Positions 54,880 to 64,000 of a DNA stretch of 64,000 nt are shown in pieces (position 1 is the stretch's first letter; each line of letters opens with the position of its first letter). The notes below the pieces were generated by a model. That model was not told the DNA's origin. It worked only from the letters and a program-made list of their open reading frames with translations, and searched no databases. The translations under genes and the position numbers were made by a program. Source of the DNA: Costus lasius (lineage: Eukaryota; Streptophyta; Magnoliopsida; Zingiberales; Costaceae); NCBI GenBank assembly GCA_027563935.2, contig JANVAS020000203.1, positions 8,370,001-8,434,000 on the forward strand, written 5' to 3'.

Positions 54880-54921
54880 GCTCTGATACTGAAAAGGGGT
54901 CCCCACAAGGGGGGGCGAAAC
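54880..54921 (-). repeat. Primer-site remnant and last 32 bp of F's 5' LTR
   Basis: The minus strand reads ...CTTTTCA then GTATCAGAGC: the LTR end with the primer site short by a few bases. The LTR is only about 32 bp long before Tekay gag begins, with no LTR end of either element at the join. This implies a deletion or recombination. Confidence 0.75.
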
Positions 54922-55705
54922 TCCTGTCATATATGTACCTCTCAATGGTGCGTGCTCGTCCAACAGTCTCAACATAAGTCTCCAAGTGCTGAGCACCCAC
55001 CTGCTCTCGAATATCCCATCTGAGACCTCTGAGAAACTTGGTAGCCCTCCTCTTTTCAGTGTTTATCAGGTGAGGGGCATACTTTCCCAACTTAGTAAAC
55101 TGTAACTCATACTGATCCACAGTCAGATCACCCTGCTCCAGATGAATAAATTCCACCTCTCGGTCCTCCACCAAGCTATCGGGGAAGTACTTCTCATTAA
55201 ATTGAGACAAGAAGTAGGGCCAATTTACTGTTTCTTGTCTTTCCACAGCTAACCTCACCACGCCCTTCCACCACTCATCTGCGTCACCACGCATCATATA
55301 GGTGGCCAGACACAGCTTGTCCTCATCTGAGCAACGCATGACTTGAAAAATCTTGTCCAAGCATAACTGCCAGTTCTCTGCATTACTTGATTCTGAGCCC
55401 CCATAAAAAGAACTAGGACCCACTTTCTGGAATTCACTCACAAGCGAGGCATAGCGCCTGTGAGCGCCTTCCTGAGAGTCAGTCCCCACCCCTCGAGTAG
55501 TAGTCTGGGATCTCTCTTGAGTCAATTGCTGCAAGAGCTGCTGTTGCGCTTCTTGATGCTGAGTCTGTTGCTGCTGCAGCATCTGAGCTTGCCTCTCTAT
55601 CATGGCACCCTGTTGTTGTACCATGCCTGTCAGAGTCGCAATGGCTCTCGTGAGATCTGAGGTCTGCTCGCCTTCACTGCTAGCATTTCCTCTGGTTTGC
55701 ACCAT
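54922..55705 (-). pseudogene. Tekay gypsy Gag, N-terminal 260 codons
   Basis: The minus-strand ATG at 55705 opens a Gag with MVQTRG, a glutamine-rich segment (residues about 30-70), then the retrotransposon Gag fold (FYGGSESSNAENW, YMMRGDADEWW, FNEKYFPDS, YELQFTKL). After ERYIYDR the homology stops at the F LTR remnant. The frame then runs on into unrelated Angela sequence to 54785, giving 46 foreign residues. The zinc knuckle, protease and RT are missing. It lies downstream of the LTR and primer site in the correct order for a Tekay 5' end. Confidence 0.9.
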
Positions 55706-55818
55706 TTTAAATTCCTACACACACACATACCATAGTAAGGAAAACAAACATAACCCTATCAGATGTCTAGCAATACACAAACATGTTTTCCCCCGAACTA
55801 AGTTTTAGCTAGCCAACT

Positions 55819-55830
55819 CCTCTGATACCA
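55819..55830 (-). other. Primer binding site of Tekay block
   Basis: The minus strand reads TGGTATCAGAGG, a tRNA-Met type site, 3 bp from the LTR end. Confidence 0.9.
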
Positions 55831-55833
55831 TTC

Positions 55834-58440
55834 TGTCACATCCCGTTATCTTAACCCCAAACAAGCAACACAAGTCATAGAGAAACAGGATGTTATCATA
55901 CAAGATCGATTCACATGCTAGGTAAAACCAAATTCAGGAAAACCGGATCTGAAAATTTTCACAAATCCATACATAAAGACACCACGAAACACAATTCATA
56001 AAGGTACCTGCCACCACGCAATCCTTGCACTAGACATATGCAAGTTCACATTTATATCAAATCCGATTACACAAATATAAATCGACTACAAATTCAAAAC
56101 AAAAACCACAATGTCGATTCTATAATTTTATAACCAATAACAATGTTACCAAACACCGAAACCAGGCTAAAGCCCGCGGTGACACAAAAATCAAACTCAT
56201 TTAACTGCCATAATCCGGCAACACAAGTTCACATAGTTCACATTATTCATATAGTTCGGCCACAACCGGCCCCAATAATTAAGCACAAAAGTCTTATTCA
56301 TTCAACTGGCATATCACGATGTTCATATAAAATGCTAACTGGAAATGCGCCCCTGCTCTACACCTGAAAATAATGAGGGGTGAGCTACACAGCCCAGTGA
56401 GTGGATAGTCTCAAACGACCATCCATAATTTACACTCAAAAATATATGCAGATTATTTTAAAAACATTTAACAGAATATCGTGTCAACATATAACCATAA
56501 TTAAAGCACAGAACTCATATAAAACAGTCAGATGTACACTGCTAAGACATCACACCAATGTCACCACAGAGTAACCAAGGTTCTAGAGCTATACTCTAAA
56601 CCAACTAAACATACCAACCACTTAATTAACCTAGTTGTCCAGCATATTCAGTAGTGACCATTATGGTCTAACCCGGCTTTGGCCTAAGCACTGGGAGAAA
56701 CCTGCAAATCACATGCAACATATAGATGGACGGTGTGTAGATTCAAGAGGTGGCCCCCGCCAGGTCACGACGTGGCACTTTGCTCTACGATCACCCCATA
56801 ACACAAAAATCTAAGCGTTCTAAGAGTGACGACATCAAGAGGTGGCCCCTGTCCGACCAAGACATGGCACTTTGCGTCTTATATCACTCGTTCTCCCAAA
56901 GGGTTCCTACTGGACAACAAAAGACACATCTTATATCTTATTTCACAACGGTGGACTCCTAAGTGTCAACTAGACTCTAGGATAGTCATATCACAATAAT
57001 CACAACAGGCAGGCTGAACATCAACCCCCATCACAATAATCATAATAGGCAGGCTGAACAACAACCCCCATCACATATCACAATACAGGCTGAAATCTCC
57101 AACCCTTGACATATCTCATGTAGACTATCCTCTTGAGTTTAAGGTAACACTTAGCCTAGTCCTATCACACACAATATTCGAAAATCCCATAACCACATAA
57201 TATTCCAAAGGTCACATAATATCCAAAAATCGCATAATATTCAAAAATCACATAGTAGTGTAGTCCTTAGGTTTCATGCTGATTAGTTCAGTCTAACCTT
57301 GCTATGTTATCACCCAAATTTCTCAAACAAGGATACATAGCTATAAATATATAACCATAAACATATAACATGCTACACTCATGAAGAGACATTCATAAAT
57401 TGCATTTAACAAGTATCTATAATATCCACATAAAATTCAAAACATGTATTCTTCTAAACTACTTTACAATTTGACACAAGTAAACATGTTAACTACAAAT
57501 ATCAAGATTTCGGTTTTCATAAACAATTATCAAGATTTTGGTTTTCATAAACAATTATCAAGATTTCGGTTCTCATACATATTATCAAGATTTCGGTTTT
57601 TAGGTTTTCATGGAAAATACTCTAAATTCGGTTTTCATGAAGAACATCTTAATTTCGATTTTCATGGAAAATACCTAAATTCGGTTTTCATGAAGAACAT
57701 CTTAATTTCGGTTTTCACATGGTAAATAAGACATTCAAGTGTATCGTTTGATAGATCACATAAGACATTCCACTCACCTCTTAAACCGTGAACTCTAAGG
57801 TGAACAATCTTCCACAACAAATCGTCTAAGGGTTTGAAATGCTTCTAGATAGACGCCAACAAGCACCCAAGAAAGCCGGCCAAGGAAGAAGGAAGAAGAA
57901 GATCGTCCAAGCCTTCAAGGAAATCGCCAAGTTCTTTCAAGCCGTCGCCCATGGTTCTTCCAAGCCAACAAAAACGCCAACCTCTTTACCCTAGTCGCTA
58001 AACCCCTTAAAAATTTAAATTTCGGTTTTTAATGTTTAACCCGCTAACCAATTAATTCAAAAGGGTTTAACCCATTTAACTAATAAATTCGAATTTTTAA
58101 ACCCAATTAGTGCAAACCCAATAACCCATTAATTTAACCATTAACTAACAATTAACCATCCACTTAACGAAAATCCAATAAGGTCTATTTAATTAATTAC
58201 AAATTAACAACCAATGAAATCTAATTAATTAATTACAAATTAACCACCAATAAATTATAAATTAACAATCAATTAACTCTAATCAAATAATTATAAATTA
58301 ACAATCAATAAGCCAGTTAATTAATATCCAATAAGCTAGTTAATTAACCTTCAATACTGCTTAACGTAATATCCACAGTCAATGATTTTATTTAAATAAA
58401 AAATAATACTTACCAGGACTTAAGATCCTTGGATCTTACA
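55834..58440 (-). repeat. Full Tekay LTR (2607 bp)
   Basis: Plus-strand ends TGTCACATCC and GGATCTTACA. It matches the solo LTR at 51067-53617. It has a minisatellite at 57501-57716 (28-30-bp and then about 53-bp units built on CGGTTTTCAT) and tandem units at 56987-57104 and 57179-57257. The minisatellite is not in the solo LTR. Confidence 0.92.
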
Positions 58441-58455
58441 ACCCTCCCTCCTTAT
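58441..58455 (-). other. Polypurine tract of Tekay block
   Basis: The minus strand reads AAGGAGGGAGGGTT directly before the LTR start TGTAAGATCC. Confidence 0.85.
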
Positions 58456-58469
58456 AAAGCTTTAGTCCT

Positions 58470-60003
58470 CTAAAGCTCAGCATTCATATCATTAAAAAGA
58501 TAAGCATAAAACTTCCTCATATCAGCTTCAGTCTCCCAAGTCGCCTCCTCAATCGACTGATTTCCCCAGATAACCTTTACCAAAGGTATAGTCTTGTTCC
58601 TCAGAACTTTATCCTTTCTATCCACAATCCGGAGAGGTCTTTCCTCATATGTCAAATCACTCTGAATCTGAAGAGGTTCCAACTCCAATACATGAGATGG
58701 ATCAGGATGATATTTCCTCAAAGCAGAAACATGGAACACATTATGCACATGATCCATAGCAGGAGGTAAAGCTAACCTGTAAGCCACTGGACCAACTCTC
58801 TCAATAATGTCAAAAGGGCCTACAAACCTAGGGCTCAACTTGCCCTTTTTGCCAAACCTCATAACACCCTTAGTAGGTGACACTTTTAAGAAAACATGAT
58901 CCCCTACCATAAACTCTAGGGAACGACGACGGTCATCAGCATAACTCTTCTGTCTGTCCCGAGAAATCTTCAGCTTATTCTGTATCTCTCTGACTTTATC
59001 AGTAGTCTCCTGTACTGCATCAGATCTCAAAATCATTCTGTCACCAATTTCCTCCCAACACAAGGGAGTCCTACACCTTCTCCCATACAAAGCCTCATAA
59101 GGAGCCATCTGAATACTGGAGTGGAAACTATTATTATAAGTGAACTCTATCAAAGATAGATCCCGGTTCCACTTAGAACTCCAATCAACCACATAAGCTC
59201 TCAACAGGTCTTCTAGAGTCTGTATAGTACGCTCCGTCTGGCCATCAGACTGAGGATGGTATGCTGTACTAAAACTCAACTTAGTACCCAAACCCTCCTG
59301 TAAGCTCTTCCAAAACCTGGACAGAAATCGAGAGTCCCTATCAGACACAATATCAACAGGCACTCCATGCAGTCTGACTATCTCATCAATATACAATCTA
59401 GCCAGTCTCTCTAAAGGATAAGTCATCTTGATCGGAAGAAAATGGGCTGATTTAGTGAGTCTATCAATAATTTAGTGGATAGCATCATGACCCAATCTGG
59501 TTCTGGGCAAACCACACACAAAATCCATACTGATGCATTCCCACTTCCACTCAGGAATAGGAAGGGGCTGCAACAAACCACCAGGCTTTTGGTGTTCAGC
59601 CTTTACCGTCTGACAGGTTAAACACCTAGAGACAAAATCAAATACTTCTTTCTTCATACCCGGCCACCAAAAACTTTTCTTGAGGTCCTGATACATCTTA
59701 GTTACACCAGGATGTAGAGAATACTTGGAGTTATGGCTGTCCTCCAATATTTCTTTCCTCAAGCTCGGTTCCTCAGGGACACATACCCTTCCACGAAACC
59801 GAAGAATACCATCATCAGACAAGCTAAAATCCTGAACTGTGCCTGTAACCAAACTATCCCTGATCTGAACTAATCTCGGATCCACAGACTGCTGATCTCT
59901 GATCTTCTGCAACAAAGCAGACTGTACTCTGAGGAAAGCCACATAACCAGACTAAACTCTAGGAGAAACACTGATCCTGAGATCTCTGAACTCCTGCAGT
60001 AAC
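58470..60003 (-). pseudogene. Tekay integrase and chromodomain, two nonsense codons
   Basis: One minus-strand frame runs from the 60003 junction to 58470. It shows the end of RNase H or linker, the integrase zinc finger (H, H, then RCLTCQ), the first catalytic D in SMDFVCGLP, then D and E in VSDRDSRF and DGQTERT (35 residues between). The GPF/Y module ([11 protein letters not shown]) and a chromodomain-like end ([10 protein letters not shown]...VKVIWGN...[10 protein letters not shown]) follow. This C-terminal chromodomain places it in the Tekay/Del chromoviruses. TAG at 59954-59952 and TAA at 59474-59472 interrupt the frame; it is otherwise in phase. Upstream pol is cut off by Angela G. Confidence 0.93.
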
Positions 60004-61693
60004 TGTTGGGGTATGCCCTTAAGGCTAATGTTTGAGGCCTGTGGAAATGTATCTGTATCATGTAATAAACTGTTATGTTTATAAAGGCATGGTTGTTAGT
60101 CAGTTAGCTACATTGTCTGCTGCAATATATGTTCTTCTGAATAATGTCTCAAAGCTGTTCAGCTAGGCTGACATGCAGTTAAGTCCTTAGTCGATGTATC
60201 TTGGTGAACATGAGACAGCCTTGATATGGTTAAGACTAATATGTGTTCTAATCTTATAGGATGCTTCGAGCATGGAATAAGATGTAGACTCATGGGTACA
60301 TTGGATGTACTGGACAGACCCTACTAGGATGTTCAATTGTTTGTCACAATGTGAATATTCCTTGTATATGACAAGTGGCACATTTCCTCTGACTTGAGAT
60401 CACTTGTGTTTTCTAAATGATGATTGTCATTATTTTGAGGTAGTTCAATATCATTTGAAACATAATGATTATAGACTAACTTGGATGATGAGCTTGAGTC
60501 AGGTTAGGGCACTAGTGATAGACATAGGATTGCCGTCTCCTTGTTTAAGGAGTGTGATGTTCTAAAGGGGCCCCCTGGATGAGATGATTGAGAAAAGAGT
60601 ATGGCCATACCCAGGTGACTATGTTCATCTGATCTAATCATGCTCATCATATTGGAGTTACAAGCTTGACACGCTTGTCCAATAAGAACGTCCAGTGGTA
60701 AAGGAAATATGCATGCCTTGTGATTTGATTCACACTTGTGCTGTGGTATGGGTGTAGTCTTGGAAGACTCTTTCCTTTATATCGGGAGACAGTGATGTGT
60801 TGCTAGATACCCCTCACTGATCGTGATAATGTAAGTTATCGTTACCGACATTTAAAGGAAACCCTCAGGGTCGCACAATTTGATGATATGGCTTACTTAA
60901 GTCAGATCGTGTGGACTGAATTGTTTGAGTTCAGTTTGAAGGGATTTAATCTCTGATTGTAAGTGAGATCTGGTCTGATCATGTTTGATTGATTAGGGCT
61001 TCAGATCGGTAAGCTTCGATTGAGAGATTGGATGCTAGATCGGTCAGATCAGAAGCATTAAGAGATCAACGGTCAGATCAAGAACCTTGTGGTTTAATTA
61101 TGATTTGGACTAGTTGCTTGGCTTATTTGGTTTGTGAACCGAACCAAAGTGAACCAGCTCAAATGAGCGCATGGTTCAAAAGGGTGAAGAGAGATTTGCG
61201 ACTTGGTGTGCGCATGTGAACGTTGAGAGGTGGTTTGCTATTTTTAGATAGCAACTCCCTAAACGTGACCACGCTCCACGCTTCTCTTCTTGACGCCTCT
61301 TCTCGCCTCGCCTCTCCACTAGTCGAAACAAGTTTTCTCTTGTGTCGTGAAGAAGGTGGACGAAGAAGGAAAAGAAAATTTGCCAAGAAGTTTTCATCCC
61401 TTTCCATTCGATCAAGGACACTTTGGAGCCTTGCTAGCACAAGGAGCGACAAAGAGTTTGCCATCATCCTCTTGTGTGCGAATCCCTTTGGAGAAGAAGC
61501 AATTGACTCTTTGCTTCCAAGGCAACATCTAGGCTATGGCGATGGTATGATCGTTTTCATTAATCTTTATTAGCCTTTTATCGAGTTGATCATTTAACAT
61601 GCAAGTTGATCCTATAACCCTAATTTCCGCAAGACAAAGTTTTATATGCGCCATCACTTTAGGGTTATGCTCCCCCTTGAAGGGGACTCTTCA
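60004..61693 (+). repeat. 5' LTR of G (1690 bp)
   Basis: TGTTGGGG to ACTCTTCA. It contains the family palindrome GTATGGCCATAC as a one-base variant near 60599. ORFs at 61223-61573 and their antisense partners have no domain. Confidence 0.95.
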
Positions 61694-61695
61694 AT

Positions 61696-61707
61696 TGGTA
61701 TCAGAGG
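61696..61707 (+). other. Primer binding site of G
   Basis: TGGTATCAGAGG, 2 bp after the LTR. The last base differs from the C seen in the other Angela copies. Confidence 0.9.
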
Positions 61708-62436
61708 AGGTTCTTAATGTATGTTATATTGATTGCTTGATGCTTTACGTGATCCATAAATGTGCTAGTCAATAGATCTAATGTTTTCATGACATGCGTA
61801 ACTACATACTTGTTGTAGAACATTTGTTGTATTTTGACGCATGTACATTGTATGCGCTTGTAATAGTTTTGTTTCTTTAAAACTTAAACACTTGCGCGTA
61901 TATCATTAGATCAAGGCCTTACAGTAAACCCTTAGACGGGTTATTAGGGTTGAAGTCACCCCCTAGGTTGGATCCAAAAGTCTGATCAGATCATCTGACA
62001 GCCTTGATGGGTTGACCACGTAGCACCTGTGCGATAGCACCTGGTGGCTACAGGTCGACTGCAGACAGGCGTGTAGCGATGTCTGATTGAGACGACCCAT
62101 GAACGCACCTGAGTTAGGCCCGGGGTCACACCCGCTTGCCAGACCTCAGTGTGGTTGTTCAGCCCTGGCGCATGCATGGTTGACCTTATGGTCGACTCAA
62201 GTCAGTTAGGACTTGGTGCATGCAAGGGCAGTGGATCTGACTAGGTTGGATGAGTGGATCCCTAGTAATGGACCGTTGTAAGGTTGTAGGGCAAATAAGG
62301 AAAAATTAAAATTGATCCCATGGGGTTTTTCGAAAATTTTAATTTTTATGTTGGATCACATGATTGCTGAATGGATGCATATGTTTGTCTATTTAGTCTT
62401 ATGTGGGCTGCCCATATTAATTGTGTGCTGTGCTGG

Positions 62437-62532
62437 GGCCTGCGTGCCTGGGATTTAAATTGTAAATTAATTATTGTGATCTGCGCATCACATTGCTTTA
62501 ATTTATAAAATGTTATTGACCTGCGTGTCAAT
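62437..62532 (+). other. Three-hairpin array in leader of G
   Basis: GGC-CTGCGT-GCC, TGTGAT-CTGCGC-ATCACA and ATTGAC-CTGCGT-GTCAAT. Confidence 0.75.
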
Positions 62533-62600
62533 CTTGTCTAGATAGTTAAATTTGTAATTTAATTAGACAAGAGCACTGAGCACACTTGGCAGAGGCGCAT

Positions 62601-62652
62601 GCAGCAGTGGCTTAACCAGGTGGGAGGTCCAGGGTTCGACTCTGGGACAGGC
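62601..62652 (+). other. tRNA-like module in leader of G
   Basis: TGGCTTAACCAGG followed by CCAGGG-TTCGA-CTCTGG (62629-62645). The stem differs from E and F but still pairs, with one G-T wobble. Confidence 0.5.
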
Positions 62653-62986
62653 GCATTTCCCTGGTAGGCGCACCTGAGCTGCAGATGGCGCTTGGGCCCT
62701 GGTATGGGCCAGATGAGCAGCAAAAGACCCATGAAGAGCAAGTGAAGACTTAAACTAGGTTAAGGTCTTCTAGGGCTATGGGCTTTTACCACATAAGAAC
62801 CATGCTTTCTTTTATTGCTTATATAAGTAGAACAGCATGTTTTAATTTATCTTCTGCTATCACCATAGGAATTGCATGATAGTGAAGAAGATAAAAAGAC
62901 CGTGAAAATCCAACGCTAAATATCAAGCTCGTAAGCCTTCTGACGCGAAACCTCACTGTTCTGATTATCGTTGGAGCCGTGTTGTA

Positions 62987-63208
62987 CCCACTCAGTGGGC
63001 ACGTCCATCTATCTTCAGACGGTGTGGGATTACACCTGTGTGTTACAGAGTAGGGATTTATCCCTTCTCGTTGCTCAGCATAGCACATGGTGGTCCAGGG
63101 AGTAGGTCGGGTCAGCTTGACCATGTAGGCTACATATGTGGCGCATATGGTAGCACATGGAGGCAGCCATCTGTGGGGTCAGAGACTGTGTTGTACCAAC
63201 TCAGTTGG
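62987..63208 (+). other. Twin palindromes in leader of G
   Basis: CCCACTCAGTGGG and CCAACTCAGTTGG; starts are 209 bp apart, each preceded by GTTGTA and followed by CAC. Confidence 0.78.
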
Positions 63209-63521
63209 CACAGTCTGCTGGACTGCCCAGATGAAGGGGAATCGCACGGGTTGGCGATCGGCAGGGACTGCCTACCGGAGATTAGTGCTTGTACTCTCTG
63301 TGCATCTTATCTCGCCTGAGCGGGACACGGAGACCAAGTATGAAATCCGGATCCCATCTCACTAAAAGAGTGTCTACTCTTTCGGGCTGTTTTGTTGGAT
63401 TTTTCAAGCCAGATAAAATAGTGAGAAAAAGGAATCTTTCTTAAGTCCTGATCGATTCTTATACATTGATACTGACCTTGCTGTTCTTGCATTGTTGTAG
63501 ATACCTGCAGCAACGAACACC

Positions 63522-64000
63522 ATGAACTTCAATGTGCGATCCCTACTGGAAAGGGAGAAGTTTGCTGGGCCGAACTTCTCTGACTGGTTCGGACACCTTA
63601 AGATCGTTCTTAAGGCAGAGAGGAAACTGTATGTCCTCGAGACGGCGATACCGCCGCAGCCCGCTCCGAACGCCGCAAGGGCGGTTCGGGAAGCCTATGA
63701 AAAGCACGTCAATGATAGCATTGATGTCGCTTGCCTGATGCTAGCGTCTATGACGCCACCGCTGCAGCGTCAGCATGAGGATATGTCTGCTATAGACATG
63801 ATAGCGAACCTCAAGATGCTGTATGCTGCACAGGCGAGGACTGAACGCTATAATTTGACGAAGCTCTTCTTTCAGAGCAAACTGGCTGAAGGGAGCCCAG
63901 TGGGAGCTCATGTGCTCAAGATGATTGGGCACAAGGAGGCTCTAGAGAAACTGGGGCATACCATCAACCAGGAGCTTGCTGTGGATATTATTCTGCAGTC
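63522..64000 (+). CDS. Angela G Gag, N-terminal 159 codons
   Basis: It opens with ATG at 63522 (MNFNVRSLLEREKF), as in E, and stays open to the window edge. It covers most of the UBN2-type Gag domain, to the ELAVDIILQ stretch (about residue 159 of 1294). The zinc knuckle and all of pol lie beyond the window, so intactness cannot be judged. Only a few residues differ from C, for example E for D before AYEKH and D for E in SAIEIIAN. Confidence 0.94.
   Translation, partial: MNFNVRSLLEREKFAGPNFSDWFGHLKIVLKAERKLYVLETAIPPQPAPNAARAVREAYEKHVNDSIDVACLMLASMTPPLQRQHEDMSAIDMIANLKMLYAAQARTERYNLTKLFFQSKLAEGSPVGAHVLKMIGHKEALEKLGHTINQELAVDIILQ

Larger units (their letters stand above)
26731..54921 (-). mobile_element. 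Angela element F (minus), older copy split by E and a solo LTR
   Basis: F consists of a 3' LTR (to 28200), pol C-terminus (28221-29027), a gap holding E, gag-pol N-terminus (47275-50361), a leader with a solo Tekay LTR (51067-53617), a primer-site remnant (54880-54889) and only about 32 bp of 5' LTR (54890-54921), where it joins Tekay gag. Target duplication CTTAT shows that the two halves join across E. Protein and leader sequence differ from the other five copies more than those differ from each other, so F is a separate, older subfamily. Confidence 0.88.
54922..60003 (-). mobile_element. Rearranged Tekay (Del) chromovirus block: pol end, LTR, gag start
   Basis: On the minus strand the order is integrase-chromodomain, purine tract, one full LTR, tRNA-Met primer site, Gag. 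A normal element has gag before pol between two LTRs, so here one LTR sits between the 3' end of one internal region and the 5' end of another. Both outer ends are broken: by Angela G at 60004 and by the join with F at 54922. Confidence 0.88.
61708..63521 (+). other. 5' leader of Angela element G
   Basis: It contains the three hairpins (62437-62448, 62475-62492, 62515-62532), the T-arm-like module (62601-62652) and the twin palindromes (62987-62999, 63196-63208), in the same order as in E. Confidence 0.8.
60004..64000 (+). mobile_element. Angela element G (plus), 5' part only
   Basis: A 5' LTR, primer site, leader and first 159 codons of gag are in view; the element runs beyond the window. 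It inserted into the Tekay integrase region; the expected target copy is GTAAC (59999-60003). LTR and leader are closest to E. Confidence 0.95.

Overview
The window is plant nuclear repeat DNA. It is a nested pile of LTR retrotransposons, and I found no host gene in it. The plant origin is inferred from the element families: Ty1/copia of the Angela (BARE-like) lineage, a Ty3/gypsy chromovirus of the Tekay/Del lineage, and a non-autonomous Athila-like gypsy element with a tRNA-Asp-type primer binding site. Nothing in the sequence fixes the species; a flowering plant with abundant Angela and Tekay elements fits.

Layout, with letters for the Angela copies. Left nest (1-18210): A (minus strand) is the host copy. 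B (plus, 1-4345, cut by the window edge) sits inside A's polyprotein gene. C (plus, 8002-17136, complete and intact, TSD CAAGA) sits inside A's 5' LTR. A itself inserted into the left LTR of the Athila-like element (18211-26513). That element carries one odd ORF (20160-21599) with a gag-type zinc knuckle and long acidic repeats, and no pol. At 26541-26730 its right end is fused, without clean element ends, to the damaged 3' LTR of F.

Middle nest (26731-54921): F (minus, an older and divergent Angela copy) was entered by E (plus, 29028-47274, TSD CTTAT). E's 5' LTR was in turn entered by D (minus, 29949-39095, intact, TSD ATTGT). F's leader also holds a solo Tekay LTR (51067-53617, TSD ACAGT). 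Right part (54922-60003): a rearranged minus-strand Tekay block reads integrase-chromodomain, then a full LTR, then gag, so one LTR is shared by two broken internal regions. At 60004 Angela copy G (plus) begins; it runs off the window inside gag.

Each complete Angela copy has a 1.68-1.73 kb LTR, a tRNA-Met primer site, a leader of about 1.75-1.8 kb, and one ORF of about 1294 codons in the order Gag, protease, integrase, reverse transcriptase, RNase H. It ends with a purine tract and the second LTR. C and D look coding-competent. E has one nonsense codon. F lacks its start codon and has a frameshift.

The most interesting structure is in the Angela leader RNA. All six leaders in view have three consecutive stem-loops that share a CTGCG-type loop on different stems, with compensatory stem changes between copies. 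They also have two related palindromes held 208-209 bp apart that differ from each other by a compensated base pair. E, F and G alone add a tRNA T-arm-like hairpin whose stem also covaries. A second unusual system is the Athila-like element, with many copies of a quasi-palindromic TTACGG...CCGTAA motif in its LTRs and 3' internal region, and duplicated primer binding sites.
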